This document shows, one piece after another, positions 1-8,921 of a stretch of 64,000 nucleotides of DNA. The notes under the pieces were generated by a model, which was not told the origin of the DNA, made no database searches, and saw nothing but the letters and a program-made list of their open reading frames with translations. Position 1 is the first letter of the stretch. Each line of letters starts with the position of its first letter. The stretch is from the NCBI GenBank assembly GCA_021777835.1, contig JAJYDC010000009.1, forward strand, positions 43,794-107,793. Direction: 5' to 3'. The translations under genes and the position numbers were made by a program. The DNA comes from Bacteroidota bacterium. GTDB lineage: Bacteria > Bacteroidota > Ignavibacteria > Ignavibacteriales > Ignavibacteriaceae.

Positions 1-2741
1 CCGGAAACATCGCCAATCATTATTCCAAATTTCTTGGGATCGTTATCTAGCCAGAAGTAATCAAAGAAATCTCCGCCTACCTCATTTGCAGGAATGCAAG
101 TTCCGGATATTTCCAGGTTATCAATAACTGGATCTAAAAGCGGCATTATTGATATTTGCGCATCGTGAGCGGTTTGAAGTTCTATTTTCATTCTTATTAT
201 TCTCAATCTTCTCATATATAATAGATAGGCTATGCCGATAATCAGGACAGCAACAAAAATTATAAACCATAGTCTTTGCCAAAATGGAGGAATTATTGTT
301 AGAATTAATTTTACACCTTTTTCATTCCACAATCCGTCACTATTTGAACCTTTCACATAAAAAACATACTTACCGGGTGGAAGAGTCGTGTACGCAGCAA
401 ATCTTTGATCAGCGTTCACAAATACCCAGTCTTTATCTACACCTTGCATTTTATAAGCATATTTGTTTTTTTCAGGAGCAGAATAATCAAGTGCTGAAAA
501 CTCAAAAGAAAAAACATTATCAGAATATGGTAGTTCGATCTCCCTAATCGAAGTTAACTGTTCTGAAAAATTAACTTCCTTGTTAAATTTTTTAAATGAT
601 GTTATGACAACAGGAGGGATATACTTATTATCCTTAATGTTCTCAGGATAGAATGCATTGAATCCGTTAATTCCGCCGAAAAGCATCTCACCGCTTTTAG
701 TTTTATAATAAGATCCCCCGTTAAACTCGTTATCCTGTAAACCGTCTTTTACATTATAATTTTTAAATTTATTCTCTTTAGGATTATATTTTGATAATCC
801 ATTGTTTGTACTAATCCAAAAATTTCCGTCCCGGTCTTTAAGCATACCATAGATAGAATTGCTTGGTAATCCATCGAGCAAAGTATATTTGTTAACCAAG
901 CCGGTCTTTGTATCGAATCTATTGAGTCCCCCTCCGTAAGTCCCTAGCCATAATATTCCTGAAGCATCATAATAAATTGAAAAGATATATTCACTGGATA
1001 AAGAATTTAGATCACCGTTATGTGCTCTATATCTAATAAACTTTTCTGACTTCTTATCAAATTTGTTCAGTCCGCCGCCTTCTGTACCAATCCACAAATA
1101 TCCTTCTTCATCCTCAATAATAGCCCTAACATAATTTTGACTAAGACTTGTAGTATCATCGGGTATATTCACAAAGTGTTTAAATATACCGGTTGAAGGA
1201 TCAAACTTATCCATTCCTTTCCCATAAGTACCAATCCAAACGATTCCCTTCCCATCCCTATAAATTGATCTAATTTCATTTTGGGCTAAACTATTTTGTT
1301 TATCTGAAACATTCGACCAATTTTTGAAATAACCGGTTTTGGGATCAAATTCATCCATACCGCCGCCATTTGTTCCGATTAAAAGTTTACCATCATTAAG
1401 CGGAGTAATAACTCTAACCACATTATTACTTAGACTATTTTTCCCGTGAATATGAAAATAATATTTATATGTATTTGTCTTCCTGTCTAATTTATTTAAG
1501 CCATTATGAGTACCAATCCAGAGTACACTATCGCCTTCTTCATAAAACGACCATATTATTGAGTGGCTTAAAGAGGTTGGATCATCCTGCCTGTGTTTGT
1601 AATGATAAAATTGACCAGCCCCCCTGGATACCTTATTTATTCCGCTTCCATAAGTTCCTATCCACATAATGCCGGAGCGATCCATATACAAAGATCTGAT
1701 TTCATCTGTACTTAAGGATCTGTTATCCAATTGGTCATGCCGATATGAGGCAAAGTTATTTTTTTTTATATCATAAATATTTACTCCGCCGCCGTTAGTA
1801 CCAATCCATATCATGCCAGAAGCATCTTCTGATATTGCATAGACTTCATTGTTACTAATTGAGTTATTATTCGAAGAAGAAAATAGATAATGATTAAACT
1901 TAGGGATAGTTTTATTGCGATCAGTTGAAGAAATTTTATTTAATCCATAATCGGTTCCGATCCAAAGATTTCCATTTGCATCCTCAAAAATAGATCTTAC
2001 ATCATTATCACTTAATGAGTTTTTAGCAGCGGGTTCTTTGAAGTATCCAATAATTGTGTATAATATTTTTCCATTCTCTTTAAGTATTTTTGACAGACCA
2101 TTATTTGTCCCAACCCATAATACGCCTTTGCTATCGATAAGAAGAGATAAGACTTTAACATTTCCCAGAACATATTTTTTATCGGATACTTTGATTCCCC
2201 TTCTGATGGTAAAGGTAGTATCGGTAGATTCCGACTTTACAATCTGATTCAGTCCGTTATCAGTTCCGACCCATATATTCCCTTCTTTATCTTCTACTAT
2301 TGCATTTATGTTATCATTGCTTAAACTATTCTGGTTACTCCCATTATAATTAAACCGTATAAATTTTTTCTTCCATGGGATGTAAAGGTTTACGCCTGAG
2401 TTGAATGTCCCAATCCACAATCTGCCGAGCTTATCTTCACAAAGAGCTGTAATATCATTATAACTTAAACTATTCGGATTCTCAGACTTTCTTAAAACTT
2501 TAAATGAATATGCATCATATATATTTAGTCCGTCTTCAGTTCCAAAGTACATAAACCCGCGGTGATCCTGGAGAATACATTTAACGATACTTTGAGATAA
2601 TCCTTCTTCAAGAAATATTTGATCAAAAGATACATCACTTACTTGTGAGTAAGCCTTACTGACCAGAGCTAATAAGAGTACACTTGCAAAAACAACCGTT
2701 CTTCTTGTTAGCTCTGATGCCGCACAAGAATACATTCTCAT
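1..2741 (-). CDS. Two-component-regulator propeller sensor with Y_Y_Y domain and SpoIIE-type phosphatase (3' end beyond window)
   Basis: At least 913 residues; the C-terminus lies off the left edge. The frame runs from ATG 2741 and was checked at a dozen landmarks without a shift. After a signal peptide (about residues 1-28) come 14 repeats of about 45 residues with a W-I/V-G-T core followed by NGL or GGG, residues about 45-700, which fits two seven-bladed propellers. A Y_Y_Y domain (about 710-815), one membrane helix (about 818-842) and a short linker follow. At about 873 begins a PP2C/SpoIIE-like domain with the EVGGDFFDYF and GDVSG signatures. In related proteins the propellers sense an envelope signal. 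Here the visible output is a serine/threonine phosphatase of the RsbU type rather than a histidine kinase, suggesting partner-switching control. The ligand is unknown. Confidence 0.88.
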   Translation of the reverse strand, partial: MRMYSCAASELTRRTVVFASVLLLALVSKAYSQVSDVSFDQIFLEEGLSQSIVKCILQDHRGFMYFGTEDGLNIYDAYSFKVLRKSENPNSLSYNDITALCEDKLGRLWIGTFNSGVNLYIPWKKKFIRFNYNGSNQNSLSNDNINAIVEDKEGNIWVGTDNGLNQIVKSESTDTTFTIRRGIKVSDKKYVLGNVKVLSLLIDSKGVLWVGTNNGLSKILKENGKILYTIIGYFKEPAAKNSLSDNDVRSIFEDANGNLWIGTDYGLNKISSTDRNKTIPKFNHYLFSSSNNNSISNNEVYAISEDASGMIWIGTNGGGVNIYDIKKNNFASYRHDQLDNRSLSTDEIRSLYMDRSGIMWIGTYGSGINKVSRGAGQFYHYKHRQDDPTSLSHSIIWSFYEEGDSVLWIGTHNGLNKLDRKTNTYKYYFHIHGKNSLSNNVVRVITPLNDGKLLIGTNGGGMDEFDPKTGYFKNWSNVSDKQNSLAQNEIRSIYRDGKGIVWIGTYGKGMDKFDPSTGIFKHFVNIPDDTTSLSQNYVRAIIEDEEGYLWIGTEGGGLNKFDKKSEKFIRYRAHNGDLNSLSSEYIFSIYYDASGILWLGTYGGGLNRFDTKTGLVNKYTLLDGLPSNSIYGMLKDRDGNFWISTNNGLSKYNPKENKFKNYNVKDGLQDNEFNGGSYYKTKSGEMLFGGINGFNAFYPENIKDNKYIPPVVITSFKKFNKEVNFSEQLTSIREIELPYSDNVFSFEFSALDYSAPEKNKYAYKMQGVDKDWVFVNADQRFAAYTTLPPGKYVFYVKGSNSDGLWNEKGVKLILTIIPPFWQRLWFIIFVAVLIIGIAYLLYMRRLRIIRMKIELQTAHDAQISIMPLLDPVIDNLEISGTCIPANEVGGDFFDYFWLDNDPKKFGIMIGDVS

Positions 2742-2938
2742 TTATTTAACCTTAAGTGAAATAATATTTATAACTCTTAAGAAAATAAAATTATTAAGGT
2801 CTTATGTAATAAATAAGCATTTCTCCGAATCAAAATCAAGAAGAATAAGAATGTGGAATGGCAAATAATAATGTCAAGTTAAGATTTCCGCAAAAGAGAT
2901 TTTTCCTGAAATTATTTTTTATAATTTGTATAGTGATA

Positions 2939-2972
2939 TTAATAAGCCGGTTAACTTTGACCGGCTTATTAA
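2939..2972 (-). terminator. Rho-independent-like terminator after the DUF4382 gene
   Basis: A perfect 13-bp stem (2939-2951 with 2960-2972) with an 8-nt loop lies 16 nt past the stop of the minus-strand gene that ends at 2988. On the minus strand it is followed by an AT-rich run but no long T-tract, so termination strength is uncertain. Confidence 0.65.
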
Positions 2973-2987
2973 AGTTTTCAGGTAAGG

Positions 2988-3818
2988 TTACTTTTTAGTA
3001 AGAACAACAGTTCCGATATTAGTTGTATTCGAAGCAGTTACATTAACATTAACTACTGTTGTATCTTTATAAGAAGTATCTTTAGGTGCAATATATACTG
3101 AATAGCTATTTGGAGATAGATATTGAAGTTTAAATCCTCCTGTGGCATCTGTTGAAGTCGAAACACTGTCCCCTTCCGAAATTGCCCAAACATTAGATGA
3201 CACTGAAATTGGCGACACTACTCCGGCAATTATCCCTGTGGTTCCAGTTGCAACAGCTCTGATAACGGGCTTTAGGATATATTTAGCATTTAATAATAAA
3301 CCTGTTTGAACTATTGAACGATTTGCATCGAAATCCAGAGTCAACAAATAGGTAATTCCGGGCAGCACAGTTGCATGTATATTTAGCTTAATTCCGCTCT
3401 GACTTCCACTTGGAGTTGTAAGTGCGATAGTCTGTCCATTAATAACAATATTACTTCCACTGCCAATAAATAGTCTAATCTGAGTATAATAACCTGCTTG
3501 TAAAGTATCTTCGCCAATTACTGCATTAGCGCCATTTACCAGCTTTAATAAATCGTAAGTTGCCGGATGATTGTCTAGAGTAACCCACCCGGTAGTGCTG
3601 TCGTTGTTTGCTAAATGTGCTTGCACACTATCAATTACAATATTCACCTCTGAATAATCTGCGGGGCTGTCAATCATCTGAACTTTCATCATCCCGCTAG
3701 TTGTAGTCGGTTGAGACGGGTTATCATTTGATGTACACCCATTATAAATTACAGTGCTAGAAATCAGCAAGAGAGACAATGCTAAAGATTTTTCTAAACT
3801 AAAACCTCGAAACTTCAT
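2988..3818 (-). CDS. DUF4382 domain lipoprotein with C-terminal carboxypeptidase-regulatory-like domain
   Basis: 276 residues. The N-terminus has a hydrophobic segment ending in YNGC at about residue 28, which looks like a lipoprotein signal. Residues about 42-190 fit DUF4382: MKVQMIDSPADYSEVNIVID opening, then the GWVTL and YDLLKLVNGA elements and alternating strands. Residues about 193-276 (GIIAGVVSPI, then DATGGFKLQYL) look like a carboxypeptidase-regulatory or transthyretin-type beta sandwich. The function of DUF4382 is unknown; such proteins are generally envelope-anchored. It appears monocistronic, with its own hairpin terminator downstream. The family assignment is fairly sure; the role is not inferred. 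Confidence 0.85.
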   Translation of the reverse strand: MKFRGFSLEKSLALSLLLISSTVIYNGCTSNDNPSQPTTTSGMMKVQMIDSPADYSEVNIVIDSVQAHLANNDSTTGWVTLDNHPATYDLLKLVNGANAVIGEDTLQAGYYTQIRLFIGSGSNIVINGQTIALTTPSGSQSGIKLNIHATVLPGITYLLTLDFDANRSIVQTGLLLNAKYILKPVIRAVATGTTGIIAGVVSPISVSSNVWAISEGDSVSTSTDATGGFKLQYLSPNSYSVYIAPKDTSYKDTTVVNVNVTASNTTNIGTVVLTKK

Positions 3819-4205
3819 TATATAATCCTTTTCTAATATTTACGGATCTTGTAAAAACATTTTTATACTTAAACAAATTATCTATTCGGGTGTGTCAATT
3901 CAATAGAGCAAAGGGATTAAAAAGGGACTACATCTTTAGTGTGAGAAATAAGAAGCGCATAATACTTTCACACTTTACCTATGGCAGCAAGCCGCAACGG
4001 AATTTGCTTGATGGAGTATGTAATATGGAGTATGCGAAACAAATTTGAAATATCTTGACACAAAAAGCAATCTGCCTATTGCGGATAAATCGCAATACTT
4101 TAGTAAATAACTATTAAAAGAAATTAATTACAGCACCAGACGGAACGATTATAATGCAATTTAAGTTCATGAAATCGAGAACTATTTTCTCCGCTGACTA
4201 ATTCC
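3819..4205. other. Intergenic region, no gene seen
   Basis: 387 bases between two minus-strand genes. No coding frame of note. It holds one copy of a 26-bp element (4011-4036) that recurs at 9579-9604; otherwise AT-rich sequence without recognisable structure. Confidence 0.6.
4011..4036 (+). repeat. 26-bp interspersed repeat, copy 1
   Basis: The element contains GGAGTATG twice in 26 bases and matches 9579-9604 at 23 of 26 positions. Both copies are intergenic. Too short to call a mobile element; it may be a degenerate dispersed repeat. Confidence 0.45.
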
Positions 4206-4739
4206 TTATTTTTTTTGCTTCATCGAAAGAGGAATTATTCCCAATATAATTGCAACAATTATTACACAAACAGAGCCAACCACATCCGGTTTAATAGTCA
4301 TAATAAAAATTTGTCCTAAACCGACTGCAATTTCAGATTGCAATAAATTCATTAGGCTTAACTTGCCTATTTGACTATGCAATTCAGTATCTGACATTTG
4401 GCTATTAGAATTTATTATTTTGCTTAATTTCTCAAGTCTTTTTCCAGTAACTAGAATTATATGCAAGAACAGGAAAAGCCACATCAACATTGCAGCTATT
4501 ATCCAGGCAGTCCAGTTCCATTTTGCAGAAACCAAATAAGCCCCAGTAAAAAGCAGAAGAGTACCTATTCCCATAAAGACATATTTAAGCGGTAAAATAT
4601 ATTTTATCCATTCATCGATTTGGTCTCTTTTGACAGCGAGTTGAAGTTTTGATATTCCTACCCATTCAATAGCCATTGCCATAAACAGAACTAAGGCGCT
4701 TGTTATATGTATAAAAAGGATTAATAAATAAAATTCCAT
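4206..4739 (-). CDS. Small integral membrane protein (DUF2269-like)
   Basis: 177 residues with about four to five hydrophobic helices: residues about 4-24, 48-66, 76-98, 130-148 and 152-172. Between helices 3 and 4 is a polar segment of about 30 residues. An N-terminal FIHITSALVLF helix with a histidine resembles DUF2269/CopD-type small membrane proteins, but I would not push the assignment. No cofactor motif or neighbour suggests a function. It starts at ATG 4739 and stands alone between a DUF4382 lipoprotein gene and a divergent DUF2911 gene. Confidence 0.7.
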   Translation of the reverse strand: MEFYLLILFIHITSALVLFMAMAIEWVGISKLQLAVKRDQIDEWIKYILPLKYVFMGIGTLLLFTGAYLVSAKWNWTAWIIAAMLMWLFLFLHIILVTGKRLEKLSKIINSNSQMSDTELHSQIGKLSLMNLLQSEIAVGLGQIFIMTIKPDVVGSVCVIIVAIILGIIPLSMKQKK

Positions 4740-4966
4740 ATACTACTCTCATTTTTATAAGTGATAAGAAATATTCTTATTAATATAATACATATTCTAG
4801 GAATTTGCGATGCAACTGAACATATTCTTTCCAATTTACGCAGTATTCCGAAATTAAAAGGCAAGGGCTTAAATGGATATATTTAGAAATTGTTCATCGG
4901 TCACTTTCATATTGATGGATTTTTATTATGTTCTTAATAACAATATTTAATTTATATGAGGAAGTT

Positions 4967-5560
4967 ATGAAACACACCAGACTTTTCGGCAGCGTCATTA
5001 CTTTAGTTTCTCTGTTATTATTTCTTTCTTTTGTAACAGAGGCGCAGATGAAACAAGAGAAGAAACCTCGACTCAGTCTAAAAGCCGGAGTATTCCAAAG
5101 AATCGGCGTTGATACTGATATTAACATCTCATACAGCAGACCTGGAGTTAAGGGAAGGAAAATTTGGGGAGGTTTAGTTCCATATGGATTAGCTCCGGGA
5201 ACTAAAGAATCAAATGGAAAACCTTTTCCATGGCGAGGCGGTGCTAACGAGTGTACAACTATAGAATTTAGTAAAGATGTCTCTATAAACGGGGATAAAT
5301 TACCTGCCGGGAAATATAGTATTCAGTTCATTCCGTCTAAAGAAAAATGGACAGTAATATTTAACAAGAATACAAAGCTTTGGGGTAGTTTTGAATACGA
5401 TAAAAAGGATGATGCTTTACGAATAAATGTTACGCCGGTTAATGTGCCTTTCCAGGAATGGCTCTCTTATGGTTTTGATGATTTGGCAGGAACTTCTTGC
5501 ACAGCATATTTGAGGTGGGAAAAATTAGAAATCCCATTTAAGATATCAACTGCAGACTAA
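4967..5560 (+). CDS. DUF2911 domain periplasmic protein
   Basis: 197 residues. I start at ATG 4967, preceded closely by GAGGA and giving a clean signal peptide (about residues 1-26, ending TEAQ). The in-frame ATG at 4928 would add 13 residues before the signal and is less likely. The body matches DUF2911: YSRPGVKGRKIWGGLVPYG, then the PFPWRGGANECTTIEF region, DKLPAGKYS, and a C-terminal tail with WEKLEIPFKI. DUF2911 proteins are common in Bacteroidota and their role is unknown. The hairpin at 5705-5736 is a plausible shared terminator with the convergent gene. Confidence 0.87.
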   Translation: MKHTRLFGSVITLVSLLLFLSFVTEAQMKQEKKPRLSLKAGVFQRIGVDTDINISYSRPGVKGRKIWGGLVPYGLAPGTKESNGKPFPWRGGANECTTIEFSKDVSINGDKLPAGKYSIQFIPSKEKWTVIFNKNTKLWGSFEYDKKDDALRINVTPVNVPFQEWLSYGFDDLAGTSCTAYLRWEKLEIPFKISTAD

Positions 5561-5704
5561 GAATTTATTATTGTTGTCGTGAATAAGTGTCCATATAACC
5601 GGAAACGGTTTATAATTTGGAGTAATATAGGTCTCGTAAAATATCCTTGCGCTGATTAAGCAGAAAGTGATAGGAAAGATCTTTCATTTTATGCATAATA
5701 TAAT

Positions 5705-5736
5705 AAAAGGGATGAAATTAAGTTTTATCCCTTTTT
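5705..5736. terminator. Bidirectional terminator between convergent genes
   Basis: A 9-bp stem, AAAAGGGAT (5705-5713) with ATCCCTTTT (5727-5735), has a 13-nt loop that can partly extend the pairing. A T-run follows on the plus strand and an AT-rich T-rich run on the minus strand. It sits between the stops at 5560 (+) and 5759 (-). Confidence 0.75.
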
Positions 5737-5758
5737 CGTACCAATAGTATAATGATAC

Positions 5759-7870
5759 CTATTTCATTAAAATTAATTTTTTTGTTTCTGAGAAGCTTCC
5801 GGCCTGCATCCGATAAAAATAAATTCCACTTGCAATACTTTTATTGAAGACTCCAAACTTAATGCTATAACTGCCGGCTGATTTCTCTTCATTCACCAAA
5901 GTAGATATTTCCCTTCCCATCTCATCATAAACCTTTATAGTTACAAACTCTGACTTAGGGATTCCATATTTTATTGTTGTTGTCGGATTGAAAGGATTTG
6001 GGTAGTTTTGGTACAACGAAAAACTTACCGGCAAATTATTTTTTTTATCATCAATGCCGGTTATCATATCAGTCAAAGGTCTCTTCCAAACTCCACTACC
6101 GACAGTACCCGCAAAAAGATAAGAACTGGAAATATCCAATGATTGCACCGGAGTATTTGTAAATCCTGAACTGACATTAGACCAACTAATGCCGTTGTTA
6201 GTAGATAAGAAAATACCGCCGCTGAATGTTCCAGCAAATAATTCATTTCCGTTTGCTGCAAAAGAAATTACTACGTTGTTTGTCAAACCGGAATCAACTT
6301 CTGTCCAGTTTGTCCCATTATCGGTAGATCGGAAAACACCGTTCATTGTTCCTGCAAAAAGGCTATTGCCTGAAACTGCAAGAGCAAAAATACTTGCACT
6401 TGTTAATCCTGTGTTGGCGGCAGTCCAATTTTTTCCGTTATCAGTAGATCGAAAAACGCCATTACTTGAAGTTCCAGCAAAAATATTTGTATCTACAGCA
6501 TTTGCAATTACAGCTAAAGATTTGATTACAGTATCTGTTAGACCATTATTAACCTGAGCCCAGGAGCTACCTAAATCCGTTGATAAGAAAACACCTGCAT
6601 CGCTCCCGGCGAATATATTTGTCCCCGGGGCATTTGAATGGATTACTTTAATAGCCCATGTAGAAACTAGCTGGTTTGTAAATTTGGAAAACTGCCAGTT
6701 TGCACCGTCATCACTTGATATAAAAACTCCTCCGCTAGAACCGGTTCCTGCATAAATATTTGTTCCATCCTCATCAAGTGTACTTATCCAAAAACTCCAT
6801 AATCCGGAATTCATTTGAAACCACTGATCACCATTATCCGATGTTCTGAACATTCCGCATGCGCCAGTCCCTGCAAAAACATTACTTCCTTTCACACAAA
6901 GAGACTGAGCAGAAAGATTATATCCAAGTCCACTGTTAGCTAATGACCAACTTGATCCGTTATTTGCTGATATGAAAACACCGCTATTTGTTCCAGCTAA
7001 AATCTCCGAACTGTTGAATGCAATTGCATACACATAAAGATTCGTCAAACCATTGCTTATAGGTGTCCAATTTAAGCCGCCATCAGTAGTTACAAAAATC
7101 CCGCCTCCGTTTGTTCCGGCAAAGACGCTCGATCCATTATAAGCAAATAAATTGACGCCGCTCATTAAACCGTTATTCCTACTATTCCATGATCCCCCAT
7201 TGTCTGTTGAAACAAAGACACCGGCGGAAGTTCCGGCATAGACATATCCATTTGCAGCGCATAACGAAATAACATTATAACTATTTAATCCCGTATCGAC
7301 AGGAACCCAGCTTGGAACATTAACAGTAGATCGGAAAATCCCGCCGCCTAGTGTCCCTGCAAAAATAGTCGTATCGGTAATAGCAATTGAAAAAACACTA
7401 GCTCCTGAGACATTTGATCCTACTTGAGTCCAACTTGATCCATTGTTTGTTGAAGTAAATATTTTACCGTAATTACATCCTGCGTATAAATGCGTGCCGG
7501 CTACAGCTAAAGCGCGGACTGTATAATCAGTTAAGCCGGCATTTACGGGAGTCCAGCTTGAACCGTTATCCGTTGATTTTAAAATTCCGCCATTTCCACC
7601 AGAATAAATATCATTTCCGTTAACAAGTAGACAGAGAATTTCATAATTAGATAAACCATTGTTTGATTGTGTCCAGCTTGTGCTGTTGTCTGCGGAGGAA
7701 TAAATGCCACCGCCAAAAGTTCCCGCAAATATATTTGTTCCGCTAAAGGCAATACTGGAAACATAGGCGCCTTTGGGTCCGCTTGTTTGAACCCATTGAG
7801 CATAGAGATTTTGTAATGGTAATGAAAAGATAATTAACAACATAGGTAGGACCCGGGACGTAATCTTCAT
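5759..7870 (-). CDS. T9SS-sorted beta-propeller (BNR/YCF48-like) repeat protein
   Basis: 703 residues. A signal peptide (about 1-24, ending LYAQ) is followed by about 14 repeats of about 42-45 residues, residues 25-600. Each carries a LFAGT-x-GG-I/V-F-x-S core and a D/N-N-G-x-x-W motif, as in BNR and photosynthesis-system-II assembly-like (YCF48) propellers. Residues 617-703 are a T9SS sorting domain: QNYPNPFNPTTTI, then VYDEMGREISTLV and SGIYFYRM. The protein is therefore predicted to be exported by Sec, then to the surface or medium by type IX secretion. The ATG at 7870 is preceded by AGGAGA. Ligand or enzymatic role unknown; repeats of this type serve as scaffolds or glycan-binding folds. 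Confidence 0.9.
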   Translation of the reverse strand: MKITSRVLPMLLIIFSLPLQNLYAQWVQTSGPKGAYVSSIAFSGTNIFAGTFGGGIYSSADNSTSWTQSNNGLSNYEILCLLVNGNDIYSGGNGGILKSTDNGSSWTPVNAGLTDYTVRALAVAGTHLYAGCNYGKIFTSTNNGSSWTQVGSNVSGASVFSIAITDTTIFAGTLGGGIFRSTVNVPSWVPVDTGLNSYNVISLCAANGYVYAGTSAGVFVSTDNGGSWNSRNNGLMSGVNLFAYNGSSVFAGTNGGGIFVTTDGGLNWTPISNGLTNLYVYAIAFNSSEILAGTNSGVFISANNGSSWSLANSGLGYNLSAQSLCVKGSNVFAGTGACGMFRTSDNGDQWFQMNSGLWSFWISTLDEDGTNIYAGTGSSGGVFISSDDGANWQFSKFTNQLVSTWAIKVIHSNAPGTNIFAGSDAGVFLSTDLGSSWAQVNNGLTDTVIKSLAVIANAVDTNIFAGTSSNGVFRSTDNGKNWTAANTGLTSASIFALAVSGNSLFAGTMNGVFRSTDNGTNWTEVDSGLTNNVVISFAANGNELFAGTFSGGIFLSTNNGISWSNVSSGFTNTPVQSLDISSSYLFAGTVGSGVWKRPLTDMITGIDDKKNNLPVSFSLYQNYPNPFNPTTTIKYGIPKSEFVTIKVYDEMGREISTLVNEEKSAGSYSIKFGVFNKSIASGIYFYRMQAGSFSETKKLILMK

Positions 7871-8236
7871 AATGATTCTCCTTTTATAAAAGAAAATGTT
7901 GCGACTAATTTCTTCTTATATAAATATAGTACATTTCTGGAAAGTTCAATAATCTTCAGGAAGTCACATACTGTTTACATTCCTTGTGCCCTTTGCTTCT
8001 TAGAATTAAAAGTTTTTAGAAATGCACTTAATATTTTACCCATTAGCTAATATCATACATTCAATTAATAAATATTTATCATAGAAAACATATAAGAATT
8101 TGAACTATGAATTTTTTTCAACATAATAAATTATCTCAGCAATCACTTTTAATTTGTAAACATTTAGTCTATTAAGTATATTATTACAAACAATTTATGA
8201 GCCCCTCTTTAATTAATCATTTAATTTGGAGTTATC
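7871..8236. other. Divergent intergenic region
   Basis: 366 bases between the starts of the T9SS repeat-protein gene (-) and the cytochrome gene (+). Very AT-rich. It must hold promoters for both genes, but I cannot pick a convincing -35/-10 pair. A GGAG ribosome-binding site lies just before the ATG at 8237. Confidence 0.5.
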
Positions 8237-8821
8237 ATGAAAAATAAACTTATCTTTCTTGCAATTATCACCATCTCAGTTTTTTTCCTTTTAGTTCAAA
8301 TAAATTGTTCGTCTAAGATGACAAAGGATGAACAGGTTGCTAGAGGGAAATATCTTGTTAATATCGGGGGATGCAATGATTGCCACTCACCTAAAATAAT
8401 GACATCTATGGGACCGGTACCCGACACAACTCGCCTTTTATCGGGACAGTCATCTGATTTGCGTTTGCCCCCAATTGATACTGCTATGATCGCAGATGGT
8501 AAATGGATCATTACTACCGGAGATCTGAATGCATGGGTAGGACCGTGGGGAATTTCTTTTGCCGCAAATTTAACTCCTGATTCTTCAACCGGCATCGGTT
8601 TATGGACACCTGATATATTTATCAAGGCTATGCGACAAGGTAAGCATATGGGTTCAGGCAGGGATATTTTGCCGCCAATGCCCTGGCAGGCTATTGCGGG
8701 GCTTACAGATAAAGACTTGGATTGTGTTTTTGCTTATCTGCAATCAATACCGGCAATCAGTAATCGTGTCCCGTCCCCTATTCCGCCAAATATGATTGTT
8801 CAAATGTCGAAGAAAAAATAA
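8237..8821 (+). CDS. Monoheme c-type cytochrome, exported
   Basis: 194 residues. It has an N-terminal hydrophobic signal, residues about 4-20, with Cys24 as a possible but non-canonical lipidation site. One heme-binding CNDCH motif is at residues 46-50 after GKYLVNIGG, a typical class I cytochrome c opening. The likely axial methionine is in the LPPMPW motif near residue 148, followed by a C-terminal LxCVFAYLQSIP helix. The spacing resembles cytochrome subunits of membrane dehydrogenases, but no dehydrogenase is adjacent, so its partner is unknown. It is flanked by a strong downstream terminator and looks monocistronic. Confidence 0.88.
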   Translation: MKNKLIFLAIITISVFFLLVQINCSSKMTKDEQVARGKYLVNIGGCNDCHSPKIMTSMGPVPDTTRLLSGQSSDLRLPPIDTAMIADGKWIITTGDLNAWVGPWGISFAANLTPDSSTGIGLWTPDIFIKAMRQGKHMGSGRDILPPMPWQAIAGLTDKDLDCVFAYLQSIPAISNRVPSPIPPNMIVQMSKKK

Positions 8822-8828
8822 TATACAT

Positions 8829-8851
8829 AAGGGAGCAACTGCTCCCTTTTT
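8829..8851 (+). terminator. Rho-independent terminator after the monoheme cytochrome gene
   Basis: GGGAGCA (8831-8837) pairs with TGCTCCC (8840-8846) around a 2-base AC spacer. The stem is extended by flanking A-T pairs and followed by TTTTT. It starts 8 nt past the stop codon at 8821. Confidence 0.85.
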
Positions 8852-8921
8852 ATTTCTTATAACAAATCCTTCGTGAATTGTGAATTCATATTCAAGAATT
8901 TGACAAATCTAATCCCTGCAA

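Noticed and set aside
284..547. Open frame on the plus strand inside the propeller sensor
   Set aside because: Opposite strand of the strongly supported Y_Y_Y domain coding region; no independent signals.
4928..4966. Earlier start for the DUF2911 gene
   Set aside because: It would put 13 residues ahead of a good signal peptide; ATG 4967 has a purine-rich site in front.
6189..6557. 122-residue plus-strand frame inside the T9SS repeat protein
   Set aside because: Its repetitive sequence mirrors the repeats of the real minus-strand gene; a shadow frame.
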